Source: Alphaproteobacteria bacterium | GTDB taxonomy: Bacteria > Pseudomonadota > Alphaproteobacteria > Rhodobacterales > Rhodobacteraceae | Reading direction: 5' to 3' | NCBI GenBank assembly: GCA_030425925.1 | Contig: JAUHZO010000003.1 | Span: 248,001 to 312,000, forward strand | DNA: 64,000 nt | In this document: positions 1-8,823 of the stretch, one piece after another | Layout: each line of letters starts with the position of its first letter | Position numbering within the stretch: the stretch's first letter is position 1 | Position numbers and translations under genes: made by a program | The notes under the pieces: model-generated | The model's input: the letters and a program-made list of their open reading frames with translations, nothing else | Told to the model about the DNA's origin: nothing | Database searches by the model: none

Positions 1-975
1 GCGTTCACCACCTACCAGGCGGGCAAGATGCTGTTTGTCGGGGCCAACCAGAACCGGCGCGTGTCGATCTTCGAACGCACCTTCCCGCGCTGCATGGGGC
101 TTGGCCCGGCGGGCGACACGATCTGGATGTCGTCGCTGTTTCAGCTCTGGCGGATGGAGAATTTTCTGGAAAAGGGCCAGATGCACAACGGGTATGACGC
201 GGTGTTCGTGCCGGTCAACGGCCACACCACGGGCGAGATCGACGTGCACGACATCACCCAGGGCCCCGATGGCAGGCCGGTCTTTGTCTGTACCCGCGTC
301 AACTGCATCGCGACGCTGGACGACCGGCACAGCTTTGCACCGATCTGGAAACCGCCCTTCATCACCGAAATCGTCGCCGAGGATCGCTGCCACCTGAACG
401 GCGCGGCCTTTGTAGACGGGGTCGCGAAATACGTCACCTGCGTGGCGATGACCAACGTGGTGCGCGGCTGGTCGGACCGGCGCCGCGACGGCGGCGTGGT
501 GCTGGACGTCAAGGACGGCGCGCCGGTGGTGCAGGGCCTGTCGATGCCGCACTCGCCGCGCCTGCACAAGGGGCGGCTCTGGCTGATCCAGTCGGGCACC
601 GGAGAGTTCGGCTATGTGGACCGCGACCGCGGCACGTTCGAGCCGGTCTGCGACATGCCCGGCTTTGCCCGCGGCCTGGCCTTTCTGGGCAATCACGCCG
701 TCATCGGCGTGTCGCGCCCGCGCAAGGACAAGACCTTCAAGGGGCTGGAACTGGACGAACGGCTGGCGGCCCGCGGTCAGGAGCCGATCTGCGCCATCAT
801 CGGCGTGAACCTCGACACCGGCCAGATCGAGCACGTGCTGCAGATCGAAGGCGCGGTGCAGGAACTGTACGACGTCTGCGTCCTGCCCGGGCTGCGGCGC
901 CCCATGGCGCTGGGCTTCATGACCGACGAAATCCGCTTTTCCCTGCGTCCGCGCCCCATGGGAGGCCCGATATGA
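1..975 (+). CDS. TIGR03032 family protein (5' end outside window)
   Basis: The reading frame is open from base 1, so the true start lies upstream. The visible part covers about 324 residues. The opening FTTYQAGKM and the following NRRVSIFERTFPRCMGL match, from memory, the conserved N-terminal region of the TIGR03032/DUF4915 family, a beta-propeller-like family with no established reaction. There is no signal peptide in the visible part. The stop overlaps the start of the next gene by four bases (ATGA), which suggests translational coupling with the sulfotransferase-like gene. Members of this family are often found beside glycan or sulfotransferase genes, but the role here is inference. Family assignment is fairly sure; function is unknown. 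Confidence 0.75.
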   Translation, partial: AFTTYQAGKMLFVGANQNRRVSIFERTFPRCMGLGPAGDTIWMSSLFQLWRMENFLEKGQMHNGYDAVFVPVNGHTTGEIDVHDITQGPDGRPVFVCTRVNCIATLDDRHSFAPIWKPPFITEIVAEDRCHLNGAAFVDGVAKYVTCVAMTNVVRGWSDRRRDGGVVLDVKDGAPVVQGLSMPHSPRLHKGRLWLIQSGTGEFGYVDRDRGTFEPVCDMPGFARGLAFLGNHAVIGVSRPRKDKTFKGLELDERLAARGQEPICAIIGVNLDTGQIEHVLQIEGAVQELYDVCVLPGLRRPMALGFMTDEIRFSLRPRPMGGPI

Positions 976-2051
976 CCCGCCTTGTCATCCATGCCGGCGA
1001 CTGCAAGTCCGGCAGCACCGCGATCCAGTCGGTGCTGCAGGCGGGCACGTTTGCGCTGCCCGAGGGCAGCGGCAGCCTGCACTACGCCGCCGCCGGGCGC
1101 CGCGATTCGCTGAACCACCACCGGCTGTCGAACGCGCTGCACATGCCGCAATACCGCAAGTTCCGCGAACCGGCCTGGACAGCGCTGTCCAAGGAGCTTG
1201 CCGCCAGCCAGGCCGATCTTCTGGTGGTGTCGTCCGAGCGGTTCGAGTTCGTCGATCCCAACGTGCTGAAGGAGGCGCTGACCACGTTCCTGCCACAAAG
1301 CCTGGCCGACCTGCACATCGTCATCTACGTCCGCCCGCATATCGAACGGGTGGTTTCGGGATATGTGCAGAACGTCAAGCAGGGGATATTCGACAGCGAC
1401 ATCCGCGGGTTTGTCGAGAAGATGCAGCAGCAGGGCCGTTTTCACTTTGCGCCGCGGCTGGCGCGTTGGCGGGCGGTCTTTGGCCCCGACCAGCTGACCA
1501 TCCGCCCGATGATGCGCGACCGGCTGACCGAAGGCTGCGTCGTGCACGATTTCCTGCAGTGCTGCCTTGGCAGCGATGCGCCGGTGCCCGAAGTGCATGA
1601 CATCCCCATGGCCAACAGCTCGCTCACCGCGCCGGCGCTGGAAGTGATCCGCGGCATCTTTGCCCGGCTGCCCGAGCCGCGCCAGGGCCAGCAGAACGGC
1701 AATGCCACGGCCATCGGCATGCTGGTGCGCGAGATGGAGGCCTCGGGCGCGATGGCCGGGCCCAAGGTGGTCATCAACCGCGCCGATGCCGAAATGGTGC
1801 GCGACATCTACGCCGAGGACGCCCGCGCCTGCGACGTGCAGATCTTTGGCCAGCCGCTGATGGGACCGGCGTTGAACCGTCAGGTGGAAAAGGCCCCCGA
1901 AACGGTGCCTCCGGTCGAGGTTCCGCAGGGCGCTGTGGATGCGTCCATGCTTTGGCTGAAGGTTCTCGAACGCATCCGCGAGGCGCAGCAGAAACAGCAG
2001 CCGCGCGGCCGCGGGGCGACCACGGCCCAGTGGCGGGGAACGCGCGGCTAG
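972..2051 (+). CDS. sulfotransferase-like P-loop protein
   Basis: This is a 359-residue protein. Its N-terminus (HAGDCKSGSTAIQ, residues 7-19) has the layout of the 5'-phosphosulfate-binding loop of PAPS-dependent sulfotransferases (hxGxxKsGTTslq), and IVIYVRPHIERVVSGY (about residues 117-132) resembles the RdPxxRxxSxy 3'-phosphate motif. The middle and C-terminal parts match nothing I recognise, and the last 40 residues are charged and Gln/Arg-rich, probably disordered. It starts inside the stop of the TIGR03032 gene, so the two are probably one transcript. A sulfotransferase or a nucleotide-binding relative acting on a surface glycan is plausible. The substrate cannot be told from the sequence. 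Confidence 0.55.
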   Translation: MTRLVIHAGDCKSGSTAIQSVLQAGTFALPEGSGSLHYAAAGRRDSLNHHRLSNALHMPQYRKFREPAWTALSKELAASQADLLVVSSERFEFVDPNVLKEALTTFLPQSLADLHIVIYVRPHIERVVSGYVQNVKQGIFDSDIRGFVEKMQQQGRFHFAPRLARWRAVFGPDQLTIRPMMRDRLTEGCVVHDFLQCCLGSDAPVPEVHDIPMANSSLTAPALEVIRGIFARLPEPRQGQQNGNATAIGMLVREMEASGAMAGPKVVINRADAEMVRDIYAEDARACDVQIFGQPLMGPALNRQVEKAPETVPPVEVPQGAVDASMLWLKVLERIREAQQKQQPRGRGATTAQWRGTRG

Positions 2052-2120
2052 CTGCGCCCGCCTTTTGTGCAGATTGTATGAAACTCCGGCACGCCACACG
2101 ATGACAAGGGGAGGACCGGC

Positions 2121-3062
2121 ATGAAGATCGCTCTGGCAGGTATCGGCAAGATCGCGCTGGACCAGCATGTCCCCGCCCTGTCCGACAGCCCCGACTGGGA
2201 GCTTGCGGCCACGCTCAGCCGTCACGGAACGGTGCCGGGGGTCGAGGCGCATACCGATCTCGGGACGCTGCTGACCACACGTCCGGATATCGGGGTGATT
2301 TCGCTTTGCCTGCCGCCGGTGCCGCGCTTTGCCCTTGCGATGCAGGCGCTGCAGGCCGGGCGGCACGTGATGCTGGAAAAGCCGCCCGGTGCCACGCTGG
2401 CGGAATGCCATGCCCTTCAGGCCGCCGCCGATGCGGCGGGGCTGACGCTATACGCCACCTGGCATTCCCGACACGCCGACATGGTGCCCGCCGCCAAGGC
2501 CTGGCTGGCGGACAAGCGCCTGAAACGGATGACGGTGACATGGAAGGAAGACGTGCGCCGCTGGCATCCCGGCCAGGCCTGGATATGGGAGCCGGGCGGG
2601 ATGGGCGTGTTCGATCCGGGGATCAACGCGCTATCCATCGTGACGGAAATCCTGCCGCATGACATCCACGTGACCGAGGCGGTGCTGGATGTGCCGGAAA
2701 ACTGCCAGACGCCGATTGCCGCGCAGGTTGGATTTTACCACCCCCACGGGGCCGAAATGACGGCGGTCTTCGACTGGCGGCACGAAGGCACGCAAACCTG
2801 GGACATCACCGCCGAGACCGATGGCGGCACGCTGCTCCTGTCCGATGGTGGCGCGGTCCTGTCCATCGACGGCGTTGCCAGCGGCGATGCCGACGCGCTG
2901 GCGGGGGAATACCCGCGGCTTTATGCCCGCATGGCCGCGCTTGTCCGCGAGGGACAAGGCGATTGCGACCTGCGTCCGATGACCCTTGTGACCGATGCGC
3001 TGGCGCTGGGGCGGCGCCGGACCGTCGCCCCGTTCCACGACAGCCCCGCGCCAGCGCCCTGA
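2121..3062 (+). CDS. Gfo/Idh/MocA oxidoreductase, D-galactose 1-dehydrogenase-like
   Basis: This is a 313-residue protein. The N-terminal Rossmann segment (GIGKIALDQHVPAL) and EKPPGATL (about residues 86-93) are the NAD(P)-binding and EKP motifs of the Gfo/Idh/MocA family. The block WHSRHADMVPAAKAWL, then WKEDVRRWHPGQAWIWEPGG and FDPGINALSI, closely resembles the D-galactose/L-arabinose 1-dehydrogenases described from Pseudomonas and rhizobia, which oxidise the aldose to its lactone as the first step of a non-phosphorylative route. The start ATG follows an AGGGGAGGA Shine-Dalgarno sequence. No other genes of a galactose pathway are visible nearby, so the sugar specificity is inference from similarity. 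Confidence 0.75.
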   Translation: MKIALAGIGKIALDQHVPALSDSPDWELAATLSRHGTVPGVEAHTDLGTLLTTRPDIGVISLCLPPVPRFALAMQALQAGRHVMLEKPPGATLAECHALQAAADAAGLTLYATWHSRHADMVPAAKAWLADKRLKRMTVTWKEDVRRWHPGQAWIWEPGGMGVFDPGINALSIVTEILPHDIHVTEAVLDVPENCQTPIAAQVGFYHPHGAEMTAVFDWRHEGTQTWDITAETDGGTLLLSDGGAVLSIDGVASGDADALAGEYPRLYARMAALVREGQGDCDLRPMTLVTDALALGRRRTVAPFHDSPAPAP

Positions 3063-3074
3063 CGGGGTGCGCCG

Positions 3075-5084
3075 CTAGCGGGCATAGGCCACCATCGTCA
3101 GCAATTCGTACTCTGCCACCTGCTCGGCCTCGTGATTGTAAAGCGTCACGTGCCAGGCCACTTCGCCATAGCTGTCGGTGCGCTGGGTCTTGCGCCTGGC
3201 GGTCAGACGCACATGCACGCGGTCGCCGGGGCTGACCGGTTTCTGAAAGCTCAGCCCGTTCAGCCCGGTATTGGCCAGCACCGGACCGGGATCGGGCTGC
3301 ACGAACAGCCCCGCCGCAAAGCTCAGCAGCAGATAACCATGCGCCACGCGGCCCGGAAAGAACGGGTTCGCGCGGGCCGCGTCCTCGTCCATATGGGCGT
3401 AGAACGTATCGCCGGTGAAGTCGGCGAAATGTTCGATGTCTTCCAGAGTGACCTCGCGCGGGTCGGTCACGATGGTCTCGCCGATCTCGATCTCGTTGTA
3501 GGTGCGTTGGAACGGGTGCGCCGGACCCTGGATCTCGCGCGCGCCGGGCACCCATTGCCCAGTGATCGCGGTCAGCACGTCGGGGCTGCCCTGCACGGCG
3601 GTGCGCTGCATGTAATGCAGCACGCCGCGCACGCCGCCCAGTTCTTCGCCGCCGCCCGCGCGCCCCGGCCCGCCATGCACCAGATGCGGCAGCGGGCTGC
3701 CATGGCCGGTCGCCTCTTTCATCGAGCTTCGGTCGGTGATGTAGAGACGTCCGTGCCACGCCGCCGAGGCAAGCGTCACGTCGCGCGCAACACCCGGATC
3801 CTGCGTGACCAGCGAGGCCACCAGAGAGCCCTCGCCGCGATTGGCCAGCGCCGCCGCGTGGGCCGTGTCGCGGTAAGGCAGGATCGTCGAAACCGGGCCG
3901 AACGCCTCGACCGCGTGCACATGGCGGGCGGCATCCGGATCGGCGCAGCGGAACAGCATGGGCGGCACGAATCCGGGCCCGCCGGGCAGATCGAACGCGT
4001 CCTCCAGCACCGGCTGCGCGTCCAGCGCGATCAGCGCGGCCTTTTCCAGCACGTCCGCCTTCTGCCCCGCCGAGGCCAACGCGCCCATGCGCACGTCGGA
4101 GGCCGGATCGCCGATGGTGGTGCCGCGCAGCCGCTCTGCCAGGGCTTCGGTCACCGCATCCACCTGCGCCTGAGGCACGATGATCCGGCGGATCGCGGTG
4201 CATTTCTGACCGGCCTTCACGGTGATCTCGGTCGCGGCCTGTTTCACGAACAGCTCGAATTCCGGTGTGTCCGGCGTCACGTCCGGCCCGAGGATCGACG
4301 CGTTCAGGCTGTCCTGTTCGGCCATGAACCGGGTGGAATTGCGCATCAGGGCCGGGTTCGCCCGCAGCGTCAGCGCGGTTTCGGCCGAGCCGGTAAAGCT
4401 GACCACGTCCTGCGGCCCCAGCCGATCCAGCAGATCGCCGGTGGAGCCGATCACCAGCTGCACCGCGCCGTCTGGCAAGAGACCCGACTCCAAGATCATC
4501 CGGAAACAGGCCTCGGTCAGGTAGCAGGTCTGCGTGGCCGGTTTCACGATGGCGGGAACCCCCGCCAGCAGCGTCGGCGCCAGTTTTTCCAGCATGCCCC
4601 AGACTGGGAAGTTGAAGGCGTTGATATGCACCGCCACGCCCTGCAGCGGGACCGCGATATGCTGCGCCAGGAACGTGCCCTGACGAGAGACCTGTTCCAC
4701 CGCACCATCGACATAGACATGCCCGTCCGGCATCTCGCGCCGGCCCTTGGAGGCGATGACAGACATGGTGATGATCCCGCCTTCGATATCCACGCCGCCA
4801 TCCTTGCGGGTGGCCCCGGTCAGCGGGTTGAGCGCGTACAGCTCTTCCTTGCGCCCGCCGATATACTGCGCCAGCGCCTTGAGCATCCTGGCACGCTGGT
4901 GGAACGTCATCTCGCGCAGGGCCGGCCCGCCGCGTGTCACGGCGAAATCGCGCATCGCGGCAAAATCCAGCGGCGCACCGCCAGCCTGCGCGATCACAGC
5001 GCCCGTCACCGGGCTGTGGATGGTGCGCGCATCCGCCCCGGGGCCGATCCAGCGCCCGCAGGCAAAGCTTTGCGGTGTCAGCAT
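3075..5084 (-). CDS. paaZ: bifunctional oxepin-CoA ring-opening enzyme PaaZ
   Basis: PaaZ opens the oxepin-CoA ring in aerobic phenylacetate breakdown. The C-terminal hydratase makes the aldehyde and the N-terminal aldehyde dehydrogenase oxidises it. With the start chosen here the protein has 669 residues, and the catalytic residues fall at Glu256 (FMAEQDS) and Cys295 (GQKCTA), the same numbering as in E. coli PaaZ. The MaoC-type hydratase domain shows ADFTGDTFYAH with Asp559 and His564. The Shine-Dalgarno GGGAGG lies eight bases before this ATG but only two before an ATG two codons upstream, which also favours this start. It is divergent from paaI. The frame stays open upstream of the start, but that part has no domain similarity. 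Confidence 0.95.
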   Translation of the reverse strand: MLTPQSFACGRWIGPGADARTIHSPVTGAVIAQAGGAPLDFAAMRDFAVTRGGPALREMTFHQRARMLKALAQYIGGRKEELYALNPLTGATRKDGGVDIEGGIITMSVIASKGRREMPDGHVYVDGAVEQVSRQGTFLAQHIAVPLQGVAVHINAFNFPVWGMLEKLAPTLLAGVPAIVKPATQTCYLTEACFRMILESGLLPDGAVQLVIGSTGDLLDRLGPQDVVSFTGSAETALTLRANPALMRNSTRFMAEQDSLNASILGPDVTPDTPEFELFVKQAATEITVKAGQKCTAIRRIIVPQAQVDAVTEALAERLRGTTIGDPASDVRMGALASAGQKADVLEKAALIALDAQPVLEDAFDLPGGPGFVPPMLFRCADPDAARHVHAVEAFGPVSTILPYRDTAHAAALANRGEGSLVASLVTQDPGVARDVTLASAAWHGRLYITDRSSMKEATGHGSPLPHLVHGGPGRAGGGEELGGVRGVLHYMQRTAVQGSPDVLTAITGQWVPGAREIQGPAHPFQRTYNEIEIGETIVTDPREVTLEDIEHFADFTGDTFYAHMDEDAARANPFFPGRVAHGYLLLSFAAGLFVQPDPGPVLANTGLNGLSFQKPVSPGDRVHVRLTARRKTQRTDSYGEVAWHVTLYNHEAEQVAEYELLTMVAYAR

Positions 5085-5192
5085 GTCCATGTCCTCCCTT
5101 TGCGCCGCACTTTGGGCGAGGCGGACCGGGAAATCAACATACTTGACCGCATGGTCGGCTTTGGGCAGTGTCCGCTGCAGGGAGGACAGGGC
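5085..5192. promoter_or_regulatory. divergent paaZ/paaI control region
   Basis: This 108-base stretch separates the two divergent phenylacetate transcripts and must hold both promoters. It contains a short inverted repeat GACC-gcat-GGTC at 5145-5156, a possible half of a regulator site. Both genes have strong Shine-Dalgarno sequences at its edges. No convincing -35/-10 pair was found. The assignment as a shared operator region is inference from the layout. Confidence 0.4.
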
Positions 5193-5630
5193 ATGACACC
5201 AGAAACGCGCGCGCGCCGCTCGGCCGAGGCGATGTGGGCCACCGACAACGCCAGCAAATGGCTGGGCGCGCGGATCGACGAGGTGGGCCCGGGGCGGGCC
5301 GTGCTGTCGATGGAGGTGGCCGAACATCACCTCAACGGGCACCGGATCTGCCATGGCGGGTTCATCTTCACGCTCGCCGACAGCGCCTTTGCCTTTGCCT
5401 GCAACAGCTACAACAAGGTGACGGTGGCGCAGCAGAACCAGATCTCGTTCCTGTCGCCGGGACAGCCCGGGGAACGTCTGGTGGCCACCTGCGAGGAAAG
5501 CGCACTGGCCGGGCGCTCGGGGGTCTACGACGTGACGGTGACCGGTGCGGACGGGCGGGTGATCGCGCTGATGCGCGGGCTGTCACGAACGATCCAAGGC
5601 GTGAATTTCGAGGAGGAAACCGATGCGTGA
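5193..5630 (+). CDS. paaI: hydroxyphenylacetyl-CoA thioesterase PaaI
   Basis: This is a 145-residue hotdog-fold thioesterase. The block LNGHRICHGGFIFTLADSAF (about residues 47-66) carries the HGG and downstream Asp of the PaaI subfamily, with the usual family length. PaaI removes CoA from dead-end ring-hydroxylated phenylacetyl-CoA and so rescues CoA during phenylacetate degradation. The ATG follows a strong GGGAGGA site. Its end overlaps the thiolase start by eight bases, so paaI-paaJ-paaK form one tight operon. Confidence 0.93.
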   Translation: MTPETRARRSAEAMWATDNASKWLGARIDEVGPGRAVLSMEVAEHHLNGHRICHGGFIFTLADSAFAFACNSYNKVTVAQQNQISFLSPGQPGERLVATCEESALAGRSGVYDVTVTGADGRVIALMRGLSRTIQGVNFEEETDA

Positions 5631-6810
5631 GGCATGGCTGTGCCAGGGCACACGAACACCGATCGGCCGATATGGCGGGGCCTTGTCCTCGGTCCGGCCC
5701 GATGACCTGCTGGCCCATGTGATCCGCGCCGCGGTGCCGGACGGTGTGGCCGTGGACGAGGTCATCATGGGCTGTGCCAACCAGGCGGGCGAGGACAACC
5801 GCAACGTCGCCCGCATGGCCGCGTTGCTGGCGGGGCTGGGCGAGGGCGTGCCGGGCACGACGGTCAACCGGCTTTGCGGCTCGGGCATGGACGCGCTTGC
5901 CATGGCTGCGCGCCAGATCAGGTGCGGCGAGGCCGAGGTGATCGTGGCGGGCGGTGTCGAATCCATGTCGCGCGCGCCGTTCGTGATGCCCAAGGCCACG
6001 CAGGCCTTTGCCCGCAGCAACGAAGTGCACGACACCACCATCGGCTGGCGGTTCGTGAACCCGGCGATGAAGGCGCAGTTCGGCATCGATTCGATGCCCG
6101 AGACGGCCGAGAACGTGGCCGCGGATTTCAACGTCAGCCGCGAAGATCAGGACGCCTTTGCCCATCGCTCGCAAGAGCGCGCGGCGCAGGCCATCGCCTC
6201 GGGCCGTCTGGCCCGCGAGATCACGCCGGTGACGATCCCGCAGCGCCGTGGCGAGGCGGTCTCGGTCGAGACCGACGAGCATCCCCGCGCCACCACGCAG
6301 GAAAAACTCGCCAGCCTGCCCACGCCCTTCCGCGACGGCGGCAGCGTGACGGCGGGCAACGCGTCTGGCGTCAATGACGGGGCCTGCGCGCTGCTCGTGG
6401 CCTCACCGCAAGCCGCCGAACGGCACGGCCTGACCCCCGTCGCCCGTATCCTTGGCGCCGCCACCGCTGGCGTCGCCCCGCGGATCATGGGCTTTGGCCC
6501 CGCGCCAGCCTCTGAAAAGCTGTTGGACCGGCTGGGCCTGACCATCGCCCAGATGGACGTGATCGAGCTGAACGAAGCTTTCGCCGCCCAGGCGCTGGCC
6601 GTCACCCGACATCTGGGCCTGCCCGACGACGCGGCCCACGTGAATCCCCATGGCGGGGCCATCGCGCTTGGCCACCCGCTGGGCATGTCCGGCGCACGGC
6701 TGGCGCTGACCGCCGGGCACACGCTGACCGACAGCGGTGGGCGCTACGCGCTGTGCACAATGTGTATCGGTGTCGGGCAGGGCATCGCGCTGGTGATGGA
6801 GAGGATCTGA
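5623..6810 (+). CDS. paaJ: 3-oxoadipyl-CoA / 3-oxo-5,6-dehydrosuberyl-CoA thiolase
   Basis: This is a 395-residue thiolase. The nucleophilic Cys85 sits in NRLCGSGMDA, the His motif NPHGGAIALGHPLGMSGAR lies near residue 345-365, and the second Cys381 is in CIGVGQG. In the phenylacetate pathway this enzyme makes both thiolytic cuts that release acetyl-CoA and finally succinyl-CoA. It overlaps paaI by eight bases, with a GAGGAGG Shine-Dalgarno inside the end of paaI, and is followed three bases later by paaK. The close homolog PcaF of the beta-ketoadipate pathway has the same motifs; the neighbourhood decides for PaaJ. Confidence 0.9.
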   Translation: MREAWLCQGTRTPIGRYGGALSSVRPDDLLAHVIRAAVPDGVAVDEVIMGCANQAGEDNRNVARMAALLAGLGEGVPGTTVNRLCGSGMDALAMAARQIRCGEAEVIVAGGVESMSRAPFVMPKATQAFARSNEVHDTTIGWRFVNPAMKAQFGIDSMPETAENVAADFNVSREDQDAFAHRSQERAAQAIASGRLAREITPVTIPQRRGEAVSVETDEHPRATTQEKLASLPTPFRDGGSVTAGNASGVNDGACALLVASPQAAERHGLTPVARILGAATAGVAPRIMGFGPAPASEKLLDRLGLTIAQMDVIELNEAFAAQALAVTRHLGLPDDAAHVNPHGGAIALGHPLGMSGARLALTAGHTLTDSGGRYALCTMCIGVGQGIALVMERI

Positions 6811-6813
6811 GAC

Positions 6814-8118
6814 ATGGAAGACCTGACGCCCCCCAAGGACAGCCTCGACCCCATCGAGATCGCGTCGCGTGACGAGATCGCCGCGCTGCAGCTGGAGCGC
6901 CTGAAATGGTCGCTGGCCCATGCCTACCAGAACGTCCCGCATTACAAGGCCAGCTTTGACGCCGCGGGCGTGCATCCGGACGACCTGCGCAGCCTCGACG
7001 ATCTGGCGAAATTCCCCTTCACCGTCAAAACCGACCTGCGCGACAACTACCCCTTTGGGATGTTCGCCGTGCCGCGCGATCAGGTCGCGCGGGTGCATGC
7101 CTCGTCCGGTACCACGGGCCAGCCCACCGTGGTGGGGTACACCGCGCGCGATCTGGACGTCTGGGCCACGGTTGTGGCGCGCTGCCTGCGCGCCAGCGGG
7201 CTGAAACCCGGCGACATCCTGCACAATGCCTATGGCTACGGGCTGTTCACCGGCGGGTTGGGCATCCATCTGGGCGCGGACAAGCTGGGGCTGACCACGG
7301 TGCCGATCTCGGGCGGGATGACAAACCGGCAGGTGCGGCTGATCGAGGACTTTGGCGCCACCGGCATCACGGTGACGCCGTCTTACGCGCTGTCGATCAT
7401 CGACGAATACGCCGCCCAGGGCCGCGACCCGCGGCTCTCGCCGCTGAAAGTCGGCATCTTCGGCGCAGAGCCCTGGACCAACGCCATGCGGCAGGAGATC
7501 GAAGAGGCGTTCGACATGCATGCCGTGGACATCTACGGCCTCTCCGAAGTGATGGGGCCGGGCGTGGCCAATGAATGCGTCGAAACCAAGGACGGGCTGC
7601 ATATCTGGGAAGATCACTTCTATCCCGAAGTGATCGACCCGGAAACGGGCCGCGTCCTGCCCGATGGCGAGCTGGGCGAGCTGGTCTTTACCTCGCTCAC
7701 CAAGGAAGCCTTTCCCGTGATCCGTTACCGTACGCGCGATCTGACCCGCCTGATGCCGGGCACGGCCCGCAGCATGCGGCGGATGGAGAAGGTGACGGGG
7801 CGGTCGGACGACATGATGATCCTGCGCGGCGTGAACGTCTTTCCGACGCAGATCGAGGAACAGCTGATGCTGGTGCCCGCGCTCGCCCCGCATTTCCAGG
7901 TGGAACTGAACCGGGTGGAGCATCGCGACGAGATGCGGGTGAAGGTGGAAACCCTGCCCGACACCGTCGAGCAGGGTGAGGCCGCGGCGCGCGACCTGGC
8001 GGCGCGGATCAAGGCCAGCGTCGGCGTGACGGTCAAGGTGGACGTGGCCGCCCCGGGCGGGGTGGCGCGCAGCCAGGGCAAGGCCGTGCGCATCGTCGAC
8101 AACCGCCCCAAGGCCTGA
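6814..8118 (+). CDS. paaK: phenylacetate-CoA ligase
   Basis: This 434-residue adenylate-forming enzyme activates phenylacetate to phenylacetyl-CoA with ATP, the entry step of the pathway. The phosphate-binding loop is SSGTTGQPTVVGYT at residues 97-110. YGLSEVMGPGV near residue 236 is the substrate/adenylate region, and RSDDMMILRGVNVFPTQIE (about 329-347) leads into the mobile C-terminal domain. Length matches PaaK proteins. It starts three bases after paaJ and is the last gene of this transcript. The epoxidase genes (paaABCDE) and paaG/H/F are not in this window. Confidence 0.94.
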   Translation: MEDLTPPKDSLDPIEIASRDEIAALQLERLKWSLAHAYQNVPHYKASFDAAGVHPDDLRSLDDLAKFPFTVKTDLRDNYPFGMFAVPRDQVARVHASSGTTGQPTVVGYTARDLDVWATVVARCLRASGLKPGDILHNAYGYGLFTGGLGIHLGADKLGLTTVPISGGMTNRQVRLIEDFGATGITVTPSYALSIIDEYAAQGRDPRLSPLKVGIFGAEPWTNAMRQEIEEAFDMHAVDIYGLSEVMGPGVANECVETKDGLHIWEDHFYPEVIDPETGRVLPDGELGELVFTSLTKEAFPVIRYRTRDLTRLMPGTARSMRRMEKVTGRSDDMMILRGVNVFPTQIEEQLMLVPALAPHFQVELNRVEHRDEMRVKVETLPDTVEQGEAAARDLAARIKASVGVTVKVDVAAPGGVARSQGKAVRIVDNRPKA

Positions 8119-8142
8119 ACGTCCGGGATGGGGACGGCGCGC

Positions 8143-8163
8143 GTTCCGGACCCTGTCCGGAAC
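8143..8163. repeat. perfect 9-bp inverted repeat between paaK and paaR
   Basis: The arms GTTCCGGAC and GTCCGGAAC are separated by CCT. It lies 25 bases after the paaK stop and 47 bases before the TetR-type regulator start. There is no T-run behind it, so it may be either a transcript-end hairpin or an operator through which the regulator controls itself. Confidence 0.5.
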
Positions 8164-8209
8164 GACGCCCCGCCCGCCATCCCCGGCGACAGTCCCGAAG
8201 GAGACCGCC

Positions 8210-8779
8210 GTGCCCCGAGGCATCGCCCGCGATCACGACGCAAAACGCGCCGCCCTGCGCAAGGGGGCCGCGGCCTATTTCGCGCGCCACGGCTTTGACC
8301 GCGCGTCGATGACGGGGGCCGCGCGGGAATGCGGGGTGTCCAAGGCGCTGCTCTATCACTACCACGACAGCAAGGAGGCGCTGCTCTTCGACATTCTCGA
8401 CACGCACCTTTCGCATCTGGAACAGGTGGTGGAGGCGGCCGCACCGGGCGGGCTTCGCACACTGATTTCGGCGCTGCTGGCCGCCTATGAAAACGCCGAT
8501 GCCGAGCACAAGCTGCAGCTGGAGGCGCTGTCGGGCCTGCCACCCGACCTGCAGCGCCCGCTGGTTGCCGCACAGCGCCGGCTGGTCCAAAGCATGGCCG
8601 CGGCCATCCATGCGCGCCATCCCGAGCTGAACGGGGACCGGTTGCGCGCGGCGACGATGACCGTGTTCGGCATTCTGAACTGGTTCTACATGTGGCACCG
8701 CCCGGGCAAGGGGCTGAGCCGCAGCGCCTATGCCGCGCTGGCTGCGGATTTTGTCGAGGGCGGGTTGGACCGGCTTTGA
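8210..8779 (+). CDS. TetR/AcrR family regulator, PaaR-like
   Basis: This is a 189-residue protein with a TetR-type helix-turn-helix near the N-terminus: AAAYFARHGFDRASM, then ARECGVSKALLYHYHDSKEA (about residues 37-56). The rest is the helical ligand-binding part. The GTG start follows a GAAGGAG Shine-Dalgarno at seven bases; the next ATG would cut into the helix-turn-helix. Directly downstream of paaZ/paaIJK it is the expected position for PaaR, a repressor that senses phenylacetyl-CoA in many proteobacteria. The ligand is inferred from context. The inverted repeat at 8143-8163 could be its own operator. Confidence 0.8.
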   Translation: MPRGIARDHDAKRAALRKGAAAYFARHGFDRASMTGAARECGVSKALLYHYHDSKEALLFDILDTHLSHLEQVVEAAAPGGLRTLISALLAAYENADAEHKLQLEALSGLPPDLQRPLVAAQRRLVQSMAAAIHARHPELNGDRLRAATMTVFGILNWFYMWHRPGKGLSRSAYAALAADFVEGGLDRL

Positions 8780-8823
8780 CGGGGTGATTGCAGCGCCCCG
8801 GGAAATCCAGTTATCTCAACATC

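Noticed and set aside
777-2411. Minus-strand frame of 544 codons opposite the sulfotransferase-like gene
   Set aside because: No recognisable protein features; the plus-strand genes overlap neatly by ATGA and have proper motifs.
3132-5630. Plus-strand frame of 832 codons running through paaZ into paaI
   Set aside because: Only its last 145 codons are the real PaaI; the rest is antisense to the certain paaZ gene.
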